Origin: Psychrobacillus soli
GTDB lineage: Bacteria; Bacillota; Bacilli; Bacillales_A; Planococcaceae
NCBI RefSeq assembly: GCF_006861775.1
Contig: NZ_VDGG01000044.1
Location: 1-32,671 of the forward strand
DNA length: 32,671 bases
Direction: 5' to 3'
Made by a program: the position numbers and the translations under genes. The stretch's first letter is position 1. Each line of letters opens with the position of its first letter. Below, one piece after another: positions 15,712 through 24,206 of this stretch. Below the pieces are notes generated by a model. It did no database searches and was not told the origin of the DNA. It saw only the letters and a list, made by a program, of their open reading frames with translations.

Positions 15712-17535
15712 ATGAAAAAAAACAGCAATAAGAGTGAACTCGTAATTAATAGTTTTGATATCTCTTTTTCCAGTCAATCCTTTGGAGTTTTACGAAGAGC
15801 ATTATTTCACAATATAGGTTCCCTTAAAACAAAAGGTTTTTTATTAAGATTAGGCAAAGAACTTGGTGAAAAAACGGCCACTGAATTATTAGAACATCAT
15901 TCACGGGAATATATAGCCAACCATGCGAAATTACTACACAAAAAGATGGGCCATGTATCAGACGTGGTTACAATAAGAGACCAGGAATTTGATAAAGACG
16001 GGAATTTAATTTATATCAACACAACTGGTGTCTGGTTTGATTCTTTTGAAGCAAAACTTCATTTGGCCCATCATGGAGTATCAGAGGAATGCTCTTGTTA
16101 TACTTTAAGTGGTTTTGCAACTGGTTATCTCTCGATAGCATTTAATACACCCGTTATGGTAAGAGAGACTAAATGCAAAGCAAAGGGAGATGAAAATTGC
16201 GAATTTGTCGTCAAATTAGAAAAAGATTGGCAGGAGGAATATCCCGAAGAAATTTTGCTATATAACGAGCAAACTATTTATGATGAGCTGGAACTTACTT
16301 ATGATAAACTTCTTAAACAAAAAAACCTTTTGGATAAAGTATCTTTATTTCACTATCAGTTAACAGAAAGCGTCTCTAAGAATCAGAGTATTTCACAAGT
16401 GACTGAAATGTCCTTCCACAATATAGGAATACCTATCACCATCGAAGATCGACACGGAAACATGATTACTCAGTATGGCTTAACTGCAGCACAATTAAAG
16501 GAAATACAATCAGTTAGAAAGTCGAACATGTTTTATGTTGAATCGTATAATCAAACGCAATATTTTGAATCGAAAAAGTATAATCAACTTAAAACCCCAA
16601 TATATTTAGAAAACAAATTGTTTGCCTATTGTTCTTTTATTTACTTTGAACCTATACAGAAGGAGCCTAATGACCATACCTTTCTAGAACGGATATCTAC
16701 TATCTCCACTTTGTGTTTTTTGAATGAGAAACTTCAGTTTGAGGCACATGAAAGAATGAAAATATCTGTGCTAGATGACCTAATTACAAAACAATATGAT
16801 TCAATTGATGAAATACAACAAAAATTCAAATACTTTAAACAACCACTTGTTGGTCCCTTTTATGTCGCCCTTGCTAAAGTCACAGATAAAAGTCACAAAG
16901 AGAATACGACCGATTTATATCCAACCTCTCTTGAAATCTCTAAACAATGTGAAAATGAGGATTTAATTGTTATCGTATCAAGGTATAATGAATATTGTGT
17001 GATTTTAATCGGTTCACCAATTAAAACCTCTAACTTAAAACAAATCCTAAAAGTAATGATTACAAAGGTACAAAAGTTACTTACAGATTACACCCTTAAA
17101 ATCGGTGTTAGTGATAAGTTTGATAATTTAGCCGATATTGATACATACTTATTGCAAGCCACAAACTCTGTACGTTCGCCATCACATGATGATATTATAT
17201 TTCATAATGACTTAGGATTTATTGGTTCAATTGTAAATACCTATAACTATGAACAGCTAATGGAATTAGCTAGGAAAGAATTAAAAACTCTTTATACTTC
17301 CAATGATGATAAAAATAAAGAATTATTAAATACTTTATATATCTATTTAAAAAACGGTGGCAAACTAGAAAAAACAATGCATGATTTATCTTTATCTATT
17401 GGAGGAATTCAGTATCGGATCAAAAAAATCGAAGAAATATTAGGGAAAAATTTAAAGGATTTCCGCAATTCTGCTTATTTATTATTATTAATTGAGAGTA
17501 TGATTTTAATTGAAAAAGTTGAAATCAAAACTTAA
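15712..17535 (+). CDS. Aromatic-sensing regulator: XylR-N and V4R sensor joined to a PucR-type HTH output
   Basis: A 607-residue protein. Residues about 15-125 resemble the XylR_N aromatic-sensing domain and about 125-168 the V4R motif. The zinc-site pattern of MopR/DmpR is present as C129, E152, C155 and C163 with exactly the spacing I recall from MopR (C155/E178/C181/C189). W108 falls where MopR has its phenol-contacting Trp134, and H81 is near the His106 position. A middle region (about 210-520) is not recognised in detail, and the end (about 540-600: KNGGKLEKTMHDLSLSIGGI, QYRIKKIEEILGK) is a PucR/CdaR-type helix-turn-helix. There is no AAA+ sigma-54 domain. AGAAAGGA precedes the ATG. It stands divergent between both catabolic blocks and is the probable activator; a phenolic effector is inferred. 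Confidence 0.85.
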   Translation: MKKNSNKSELVINSFDISFSSQSFGVLRRALFHNIGSLKTKGFLLRLGKELGEKTATELLEHHSREYIANHAKLLHKKMGHVSDVVTIRDQEFDKDGNLIYINTTGVWFDSFEAKLHLAHHGVSEECSCYTLSGFATGYLSIAFNTPVMVRETKCKAKGDENCEFVVKLEKDWQEEYPEEILLYNEQTIYDELELTYDKLLKQKNLLDKVSLFHYQLTESVSKNQSISQVTEMSFHNIGIPITIEDRHGNMITQYGLTAAQLKEIQSVRKSNMFYVESYNQTQYFESKKYNQLKTPIYLENKLFAYCSFIYFEPIQKEPNDHTFLERISTISTLCFLNEKLQFEAHERMKISVLDDLITKQYDSIDEIQQKFKYFKQPLVGPFYVALAKVTDKSHKENTTDLYPTSLEISKQCENEDLIVIVSRYNEYCVILIGSPIKTSNLKQILKVMITKVQKLLTDYTLKIGVSDKFDNLADIDTYLLQATNSVRSPSHDDIIFHNDLGFIGSIVNTYNYEQLMELARKELKTLYTSNDDKNKELLNTLYIYLKNGGKLEKTMHDLSLSIGGIQYRIKKIEEILGKNLKDFRNSAYLLLLIESMILIEKVEIKT

Positions 17536-17556
17536 GTTTGATATCTTAACAAACTG

Positions 17557-17590
17557 AAAATGCCATTTAGACTAGTCTAAATGGCATTTT
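17557..17590. terminator. Palindromic bidirectional terminator after the regulator
   Basis: A perfect 34-base palindrome, AAAATGCCATTTAGACT followed by its reverse complement, 22 bases after the regulator stop, with T-tracts on both strands. It ends the regulator transcript and probably the converging minus-strand block. Confidence 0.85.
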
Positions 17591-17603
17591 GTGATTCACT
17601 AAG

Positions 17604-17710
17604 CTATTCAAGTACATCAGGAAGAATAAAAATAAGTTGTGGCACTTGAGTAATGATGCTATCAATAAGATCATTAACCCCTACATTCCGTACCCTTTTA
17701 AAGACTTAAA
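17604..17710 (-). pseudogene. C-terminal remnant of a second DctM subunit
   Basis: The minus strand, with a stop and a frameshift, reads GLMILLI then DSIITQVPQLIFILPDVLE to TAG at 17604-17606. The intact DctM ends ILMILLIGIITLVPEIVFFL in the same register. The DNA also matches: GCTATCAATAAGATCATTAA here and CCTATCAATAAAATCATTAA near 18772. It is the end of a lost TRAP permease gene downstream of the second hydrolase. Confidence 0.7.
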
Positions 17711-17750
17711 ATAATTCACTCCTGATCTCTATCTCGTAGCAAATCTCATC

Positions 17751-18635
17751 TTAGTAGTTTTTTAAGAAATCTACGGTAAGTTTCACAAATTCTTCAGGAT
17801 ATTCAATCATTGCCCAATGGCCGCATTTAGGCATTACATGTAACCAAGCATTCTCAATGAGATGTTCGTATTCCAACGAAAACTGTAAAGGAACTTGATT
17901 ATCCTCTCGGCCATGAACGATCAACGTTTTTTGCTTTATAGATTTTAAATCTTCATCCAGAATAAATAATCCGTTTTTGTTCAGATTCGACATCGTCGCT
18001 TGATAAGCCGCGCTGGTAGCTGGATCATTAGCCATTTTTAACCGGTAATCCAACAGTTCTTCCGTGATAACAAACTGTTCGTTGGTCAAATTCCGTATAA
18101 TTCTCTCCATATGTTCTCTTTCATTGTTGTATGTAGCTAACGTTCTAACTCCCTCGGAATTATCGTTCGGTTTGCGACGACCACTTGCTCCCATTAAGAC
18201 AAGTTTATTAATTTTTTCTGGAAGCTTTGCCGTAGCAGATGCCGCAATTGCACCTCCCAAAGAATTCCCAATCAAAGATACACGATTTAAATCTAACCCA
18301 CTAATCAACGAAACGAGCTGATCGACCCTAGCTTCCTGGGTGTAATTGAAAGTTACAGGGTCAGGTCTACTGGATAACCCGTAACCCAATACATCGTAAG
18401 CAATTACGTGAAAGCCTTGAGAGACGTACTTGTCCATAATATGATTCCAATTCCCCCAGCCATCAGCGCCTGCTCCTCCACCGTGAATCAAAATCAGTGG
18501 GTATCCCGATCCGCCTTCCCAATAGTGGCTTTCTATCCCATTAAATGTCACAAAATTTTCTTTCATTTGGTTGACACACTCCTCACTAACAAATTGATTC
18601 GCTACCTTATTCGTTTTTGCTACACTATGCCCCAC
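17751..18635 (-). CDS. Alpha/beta hydrolase, possible meta-cleavage product hydrolase 2
   Basis: A 294-residue alpha/beta-hydrolase with catalytic residues Ser125 (GNSLGGA), Asp245 (HGREDNQVP) and His273 (CGHWAMIE), and an oxyanion strand ILIHGGGAGADGW at 48-60 that is like BphD/HsaD-type C-C hydrolases. It is clearly different in sequence from the hydrolase at 9063-9929. GTG 18635 gives the length above; ATG 18566 (271 residues) has GAGGAG 12 bases upstream and is a good alternative. It is last in the second block, after DctM, and is flanked by a DctM remnant, which suggests that hydrolase plus TRAP genes once formed a repeated unit. Confidence 0.82.
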   Translation of the reverse strand: MGHSVAKTNKVANQFVSEECVNQMKENFVTFNGIESHYWEGGSGYPLILIHGGGAGADGWGNWNHIMDKYVSQGFHVIAYDVLGYGLSSRPDPVTFNYTQEARVDQLVSLISGLDLNRVSLIGNSLGGAIAASATAKLPEKINKLVLMGASGRRKPNDNSEGVRTLATYNNEREHMERIIRNLTNEQFVITEELLDYRLKMANDPATSAAYQATMSNLNKNGLFILDEDLKSIKQKTLIVHGREDNQVPLQFSLEYEHLIENAWLHVMPKCGHWAMIEYPEEFVKLTVDFLKNY

Positions 18636-18716
18636 AATATTCCTGGTGCCTTTTTACCTCTTTAATCAATCTATAAATAATAGTTTAAGCATGTAAGAAA
18701 ATGCAGATTGATAAAG

Positions 18717-20012
18717 CTAATGGAAAAAATTCGGAAGAAAAAAAACAATTTCTGGCACAAGGGTTATGATACCTATCAATAAAATCATTAAAATTAAATA
18801 TGGAGCCGCTGCATAGGACATCTTAATAAGATTCAACGGAGTTCCTTGCTTCTCTGAGATTTGCATCATTACAAACAGATTCAATCCGATTGGCGGTGTT
18901 ATCGCTGACATTTCTAAAGCAATAATTGTAAAAATACCAAACCAGAGTAAGTTCACCTCATAGCTCACTAAAATCGGATGTAAGATAGGAACCATGATCA
19001 ACAGAATCGAAATAACATCCATAAACATTCCTAAGATTACAAAGATAACAAAAACAAGTAATATTAATGTCCACTTATTCATATTTAGCGACTCTAGCCC
19101 TAGTTGAATCGTTTGTGGTAATTCAATTGCCGTTATCGCGAATCCAAATAATAGGGCTGCGGCTAATATTAAGGCAATCATTCCCATGTTTGAAGCTGTC
19201 TCTTTGAGAGCTTCAAACAACCCCTTTATACCAATCCCTTTATAAACAAACAAGGCCAACAGCAATGATACAATGCAGGCAACTGCGGCCGACTCTGTTA
19301 CTGTGAAAATTCCAGAATAAATTCCCAAAATAATAATCACTGGCAACAAGAAAAGCCAGCTAATTTCTTTTAAAGCGGACATCCTTTCCGCTTTGCTTGC
19401 TAATTCACTTCTTTCCAGCTTTTTCCCATAAACAAGGACCACATAGATAATAAATATGATAATAAGGAGGATACCAGGGATGATTCCAGCCATAAACAAA
19501 TCCGTGATCGAGACATTCGTCATCGCTCCATATAAGATCATCGGACCACTTGGAGGAATTAAGATTCCCAATGTTCCAGCGGCGGCAATTATCCCATAGG
19601 CCAACCTTTTTGGATAGCCTTTTTTGATCATTTCATCGGATGCGATATAACCAATCGTCAATACAGTGGCAATACTAGACCCGGTTAAAGAAGCAAAAAA
19701 ACCACATGTCAGTACACTTGCGATAGCCAAGCCCCCCGGTAAATGTCCAAACCATTTATTTGCCGCATCAAAGGCCTTTGTTCCTATACCACTTTTCAAC
19801 ATTATTTGCCCTGTCAGGACAAATAATGGAATCGCTATCAAAACACTGTTATTGAGAGAATTATAAAGTATTTGTGGTACTTGTAAATTTGCTACTTGAG
19901 GGTCTAGGTAAACCATCAATACTCCGGAACTTACAATAATTAAAGCGAATGCTACAGGCATTCCTAAAAGGATAATTAACATTAATATCCCTAATATGAT
20001 AACGTAATCCAA
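18717..20012 (-). CDS. dctM: TRAP transporter large permease subunit DctM
   Basis: A 431-residue, very hydrophobic DctM-family permease with about 12 membrane segments. Family features include ALTGSSIATVLTIGYIA-like sequence near 110 (here FFASLTGSSIATVLTIG), GTLGILIPPSGPMILYG near 145-160, and the second repeat ITPPIGLNLFVM near 370. It moves an organic anion with Na+ or H+ together with DctQ, fed by the binding protein DctP. TTG start with AGGAGG 7 bases upstream; it follows DctQ by 11 bases. Being in the catabolic block, it likely imports the aromatic or cyclic acid substrate. Confidence 0.93.
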   Translation of the reverse strand: MDYVIILGILMLIILLGMPVAFALIIVSSGVLMVYLDPQVANLQVPQILYNSLNNSVLIAIPLFVLTGQIMLKSGIGTKAFDAANKWFGHLPGGLAIASVLTCGFFASLTGSSIATVLTIGYIASDEMIKKGYPKRLAYGIIAAAGTLGILIPPSGPMILYGAMTNVSITDLFMAGIIPGILLIIIFIIYVVLVYGKKLERSELASKAERMSALKEISWLFLLPVIIILGIYSGIFTVTESAAVACIVSLLLALFVYKGIGIKGLFEALKETASNMGMIALILAAALLFGFAITAIELPQTIQLGLESLNMNKWTLILLVFVIFVILGMFMDVISILLIMVPILHPILVSYEVNLLWFGIFTIIALEMSAITPPIGLNLFVMMQISEKQGTPLNLIKMSYAAAPYLILMILLIGIITLVPEIVFFLPNFFH

Positions 20013-20023
20013 GTATTCACCTC

Positions 20024-20548
20024 CTAACCCAGTAATGGAGTTTCATTTTCTGATTCATTCTCGTCTTTAAGAAATAAAAGAAGCAAATGTCTAATAATGG
20101 CTAAACATAGTAGTACACAGCCTATAACTAAAGAACTTTGAGGAATCCAAATAGGTATTTGAATAATCGATAAGTCTTTGGAATGGTTCATATAGGATCT
20201 ATGCGCCATCACCCAGCTATATTTCGTTAGGTAGATAAAAAAAACTAATGAAACGATCATAAGGGAACATTCTAACACTTTTTTCGTTTTCATTGAAAAC
20301 CGAGTGATCAAAATATCTACTTTTATATGTTCTGATTTATACATCGCATAAGCAGCTGCCATGTAGGAAGTGGCAATAAAGAAATAGACAGAAAATGGTT
20401 CAACCCAATAAACGGGGATCATCATATTTCTTCCTCCTATGCTTAGCAAAATCATAGCAGCAATTAAAAAAATAAGAAGGCCGGCAATAACACCGGCAAC
20501 TTCGATGATTCGACTTAATATACGGGTAGTCGTTTTCACTATTTTCAT
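20024..20548 (-). CDS. dctQ: TRAP transporter small permease subunit DctQ
   Basis: A 174-residue protein with four predicted membrane segments (around 15-35, 48-68, 88-108 and 133-155). The family signature is seen as AAAYAMYKSEHIKVDIL near 62-78, where DctQ proteins normally have R/K-x-x-x-H-I-x-V-D. It is the linker subunit between DctP and DctM. It starts 12 bases after the DctP stop, and ends shortly before DctM in a standard P-Q-M order. Confidence 0.88.
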   Translation of the reverse strand: MKIVKTTTRILSRIIEVAGVIAGLLIFLIAAMILLSIGGRNMMIPVYWVEPFSVYFFIATSYMAAAYAMYKSEHIKVDILITRFSMKTKKVLECSLMIVSLVFFIYLTKYSWVMAHRSYMNHSKDLSIIQIPIWIPQSSLVIGCVLLCLAIIRHLLLLFLKDENESENETPLLG

Positions 20549-20560
20549 ATTATCACCCTC

Positions 20561-21598
20561 TTATTCTCTTGAAGAATTGATAATCTCCATTATTTCCTTC
20601 CCGATGTCTCCTGTGGATTGATAAAAGTCTTCAAGAACCTGTTCTTCTACTTCTTTGAATGCTTCCTTATCTATTTCGACAAACTCCATGCCTTTTTCAC
20701 TAAGTGTCTTGGCATCTGCCTCATGTAATCTTTGAACCTCTTCCGACATCCATCCTTCTACCTCTTTAGCAGATTCAGAGACAATGTTTCGGGTTTCTTC
20801 GGAAAGAGCATTCCACCAATCTAAATTCACTAATGAAATAGAAATTCCAGCATTGAGAGGTCCAGTATAATAATCTGTTACTTCATAATACTGCTGGGCA
20901 ATAAAGGCAACTGGCGCAGATAAACCAGCATCAATGGTTCCTCTCTGCAACGCCTGAACAACCTCTGATCCCGGCATTGAGATTGGAGTCCCACCAGCTG
21001 CTTCTACGTATTTAGACATCAACGGACTTGTTGTCCTCACATTTTTCCCTATAAAATCTTTAGGTGTTTTCAGTGGAGTATCTTTTGAAGCATAGTACGC
21101 TATTCCAAAATCTCCCCAGATAATTGGGTAAAGGTTGACTTTCGCAAATTCTTTCTCAAAAATTTCCCGTACACCGTTATCCAACGATTTGTGCAGGTGC
21201 GCATAATCATCAAATATTGGCAAAACAATTAGCTCGGCACTTGGAACTAAAGAGGTTAGCATTTCAAACGTTGTTGCTCCTGCCTCAATTTGACCACTTG
21301 ATATCGCATCCACTATCCCTACATCATTGTAAAGCTGGCCAGAAGGGAAAATGCTCATATTAATTTTTCCACCGCTTTTTTCGCTAGCTAATTCTTTTAA
21401 TTGTTCAAACCCTTTATGAGTATGCTGCTCTACTGGATAACCATGCGCAAATCGAAAGGAGACTTCTTCCACACTCGATTCAGAATTGCTAGTGCCATTA
21501 TTTTCTTTGCTGGCAGCTTTCTGGGAAGAAGATTGACTGCAGCCAAACAAGGTAATAATCCCTAACATGATCATAAAAATCAATAATTTACTTTTCAT
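20561..21598 (-). CDS. dctP: TRAP transporter solute-binding lipoprotein DctP
   Basis: A 345-residue extracytoplasmic binding protein. The signal peptide ends in a lipobox with Cys20 (TLFGCS), so it is membrane-anchored, as needed in a Gram-positive. DctP features include FRFAHGYPVEQHTHKGFEQL near 48-67, IFPSGQLYNDVGIVDAISSG near 83-102, and GKNVRTTSPLMSKYVEAAGG near 184-203, with the conserved Arg in VRTT that binds the substrate carboxylate. This indicates an organic acid ligand; its identity cannot be read. GGAG 6 bases before the ATG. It follows a decayed hydrolase. Confidence 0.92.
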   Translation of the reverse strand: MKSKLLIFMIMLGIITLFGCSQSSSQKAASKENNGTSNSESSVEEVSFRFAHGYPVEQHTHKGFEQLKELASEKSGGKINMSIFPSGQLYNDVGIVDAISSGQIEAGATTFEMLTSLVPSAELIVLPIFDDYAHLHKSLDNGVREIFEKEFAKVNLYPIIWGDFGIAYYASKDTPLKTPKDFIGKNVRTTSPLMSKYVEAAGGTPISMPGSEVVQALQRGTIDAGLSAPVAFIAQQYYEVTDYYTGPLNAGISISLVNLDWWNALSEETRNIVSESAKEVEGWMSEEVQRLHEADAKTLSEKGMEFVEIDKEAFKEVEEQVLEDFYQSTGDIGKEIMEIINSSRE

Positions 21599-21613
21599 CC
21601 ATGCTCCACCCCA

Positions 21614-21979
21614 TTAAATTGATTTATTAAAATAGTCCTTCTCAAACTGATTAAATGTTTCTTTATGTTCCAGCTGCGTCCAATGACCGCACTGTCCTAA
21701 TGTAAATAAATGAGCATTTGGCAAACGATTCAACAGATAATAACTAGAATCAATGGAACAAACATAATCCGCTTTGCCGAAGCCAAATTGGTCTGGGGCA
21801 ATGCAATGGATCTGTTCCTGACAACTCTCTAATCCATAACTCCAATTCGCAAGAGCAGTAACTCTCGGGCCCAATCCGTGAATAAAAATTGCCTTTTTAC
21901 ATTTTCAGTCCCTTATTCATTGGCATAGGTTTTTATAATTTTCCGTACGAGCGTAGCTAGTTGAAGTTGTTGTACTCAA
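21614..21979 (-). pseudogene. Meta-cleavage hydrolase with frameshift and large internal deletion
   Basis: A start at TTG 21979 overlaps the CoA-transferase stop (TTGA) and reads MSTTTSTSYARTENYKN before a TGA. A new frame then gives KKAIFIHGLGPRVTALANWS and IHCIAPDQFGFGKADY, like XylF/DmpD-type hydrolases (HGSGPGVTALANW). Directly after this the sequence jumps to the family end (LPNAHLFTLGQCGHWTQLEH). About 170 residues are missing, including the Ser nucleophile region and the lid; the final His motif remains. An 86-residue open frame survives but cannot be an active hydrolase. Confidence 0.78.
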
Positions 21980-23142
21980 ATTCGTACTCCCTCTTTATTT
22001 ATCGAATTCCCAAGAATTTCCTCATTGTGTTGCCCTAGTAATGGAGCTGGTTGATAGCTATCAACGTCAGATTTTGAAAGTTTTATCGGCGAGCCTGGAA
22101 TCTTGACCTTCCCTCTTGCAGGATGATCGATCTCTACAATCATTTCCCTCTCTATTAAGTGTTTATCATTGGCTACTTCTTTTATTGTCAGAACTGGGGA
22201 TGCCGGCACCCCTTTTCCTGTTAATAATTCAACTATTTCCCATTTGTTGATATCCTGTGTCCATTCAGAGACAATTTGGTCTACCTCATCAATATGAGCG
22301 GCCCGGCTGATCGAATTTTTGAACTCCTCTTTTTCAAGTAAATCTGGCCGTTCTAAAATGTCTACTAATAACCGCCAATGTCGCTCGGTTGCACATATAA
22401 TGGCAACAAATCCATCTTTGGCTGGATAGACATTGTATGGTGCTGCCCTTAACCCACTATGCTTATTCCCAGTTCGCTCGTAATAATTGTCCGGATCCCC
22501 ATCGTATAGCGCAGCTAAAGGAGAAGCTAATGTCGGATATAAAGCGTCATGCATAGACACTTCTACTTTTTGTCCTGCACCCGTCCGTTCTCTTTGATAA
22601 AGAGCTAAACCAATACCGGCTAATAAATGAGTTCCTCCTAGTAAATCAGCAACGGCAGGTCCTGCCTTCACAGGAGGCATATCCGGGTAACCTGTGGAGC
22701 TCATCACTCCTCCTATGGCTTGCACGGTTAAATCCATTCCTGGATAGTCCCGATAAGGTCCTGTTAAACCATAAGCGGTTGCTGTTGCATAAATAAGCTT
22801 CGGATTTCTCTTTTTTAAGACTTCGTCATAATCAAGTCCTAACCGTTTCATGACACCTGGTGTGAAGTTTTCTACTAAAATATCTGCTGTTTCCACTAGT
22901 TTCAAAAAAGCTTTTTTTCCGTCTTCACTCTTTAAATCTAATGTAATTCCGTATTTATTTGTATTAAACATCACAAACTCATGAGGTGCCTTGCTTTCAT
23001 GTCGCTCGCGCAAAATATCTCCTTTTGGGCTCTCAACTTTAATCACTTTTGCTCCATGGTAGGCCATTAGTAACGTACAGTATGGACCCTGATATACTTG
23101 ACTCAAGTCTAAGACTACCAGCCCTTCTAATGCCTTATTCAT
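21976..23142 (-). CDS. CaiB/BaiF-type family III CoA-transferase
   Basis: A 388-residue type III CoA-transferase, transferring CoA from an acyl-CoA to a free acid through an aspartyl-CoA thioester intermediate. The catalytic Asp is D137 (YPGMDLTVQA), with VLDLSQVYQGPYCTLLMA at the start, KVESPKGD near 35-42, and ENFTPGVMKRLG near 91-102. The family length is about 390-400. An extension to 23178 would overlap the preceding gene; ATG 23142 with AAGGGTGG upstream is preferred. It follows the acyl-CoA dehydrogenase pair and probably activates the carboxylic acid that then enters beta-oxidation, saving ATP. Confidence 0.9.
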   Translation of the reverse strand: MNKALEGLVVLDLSQVYQGPYCTLLMAYHGAKVIKVESPKGDILRERHESKAPHEFVMFNTNKYGITLDLKSEDGKKAFLKLVETADILVENFTPGVMKRLGLDYDEVLKKRNPKLIYATATAYGLTGPYRDYPGMDLTVQAIGGVMSSTGYPDMPPVKAGPAVADLLGGTHLLAGIGLALYQRERTGAGQKVEVSMHDALYPTLASPLAALYDGDPDNYYERTGNKHSGLRAAPYNVYPAKDGFVAIICATERHWRLLVDILERPDLLEKEEFKNSISRAAHIDEVDQIVSEWTQDINKWEIVELLTGKGVPASPVLTIKEVANDKHLIEREMIVEIDHPARGKVKIPGSPIKLSKSDVDSYQPAPLLGQHNEEILGNSINKEGVRI

Positions 23143-23156
23143 CCTTACCACCACCC

Positions 23157-24206
23157 TTATTGAGTTACAATCTCCCAAAGTTTTTCTTCTTGCCCTAAGA
23201 CAAAATGACTAATTTCATGCGACCAGTACGATTCAGACTGGTATTCTTCTCTTAGGGACCATAGTTTTCTTGTGTAGTAATGGAGAATATGTTCCTGTGT
23301 ATACCCCATTGCTGCATGAATCTGGTGAGCGATAGGTGTGGCTGTAGTTATTGCCTCGCAAACTTTTAACTTTGCAACCATTAATTCTAAATAATTTTGC
23401 TGGTCTAAATTATCCCTAAGAGATTCAATACAATTAAGGGTCATTACTTCTGCCTGTTTTATCGATTCTGCCATAATAGAAAGATTATTTTTGTTCATTT
23501 GAAAGTTGCCAATTTGCTTTCCAAATTGAACTCTAGTATTCGCATGTTCAATCGTTAATTCAAAAATTTTCTTTAATGCACCAGTAGCAACAGCTAGGTT
23601 TAATAAAAGTTGCAGCCCAAAATAATATCTAACCACTGATGGTTCAATAGGTTTAATTAGTTTAGGTGCGTGATTAATTAACGTAAAGGAATAGACTGGT
23701 TCATTAGCTAAATTGTGTTTTATTTTATAATCTAATTGACTAGCATCAAGCAAAACTAAATAATCTTCCCCTTGTTCATTCGTACCCAGGACTAAAGCAT
23801 CATTCCCTTTTGTATATCCGTACATGTTTTCAATTGTGCCATTGACTACTTGCTCCTTGCCAGCATCGATTTTTATTCTTTGATCTAAAGGTCCACACGA
23901 AAGACCACCCTTTGAATCTAGGTTTTCACGATAAGCTAGCCAGTTGCTTAATAGCATAGCGGTAAACGGAACGGGGAGCGCATATTTACCAGCAATAACA
24001 GCTAACTCCAGCCCATTTTTTTTCTCAAACCCACTTCCCCCATCGGCTTCGTCGATACCAATTAAAAAAACGCCAAATTCCTCAAGAGCCTGTAATAAAC
24101 GGGCCGGAACACCTTTTCGTTCAGATTCTTCCAGTAAATCTTTATCACAAGAATCATAAAGAATTTTTTCAAAGGATTCTTTCAATATTAGTTCCATTTC
24201 ATCCAC
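23157..24206 (-). CDS. Acyl-CoA dehydrogenase-like subunit without catalytic Glu (small subunit)
   Basis: A 349-residue ACAD-family protein, shorter than the usual 380. The N-terminal helical part has VPARLLQALEEFGVFLIG near 32-49; the central beta domain is degenerate. The C-terminal bundle keeps ANTRVQFGKQIGNFQ and AHQIHAAMGYTQEHILHYY. The position where the catalytic Glu of IVD-type enzymes falls reads NLAVATGAL, with no Glu. It therefore looks like the non-catalytic partner in an alpha2beta2 enzyme such as FadE26-27 or FadE28-29. It starts with GTG 24206, overlapping the large-subunit gene by 8 bases, with AAAGGGG about 9 bases upstream. Confidence 0.82.
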   Translation of the reverse strand: MDEMELILKESFEKILYDSCDKDLLEESERKGVPARLLQALEEFGVFLIGIDEADGGSGFEKKNGLELAVIAGKYALPVPFTAMLLSNWLAYRENLDSKGGLSCGPLDQRIKIDAGKEQVVNGTIENMYGYTKGNDALVLGTNEQGEDYLVLLDASQLDYKIKHNLANEPVYSFTLINHAPKLIKPIEPSVVRYYFGLQLLLNLAVATGALKKIFELTIEHANTRVQFGKQIGNFQMNKNNLSIMAESIKQAEVMTLNCIESLRDNLDQQNYLELMVAKLKVCEAITTATPIAHQIHAAMGYTQEHILHYYTRKLWSLREEYQSESYWSHEISHFVLGQEEKLWEIVTQ

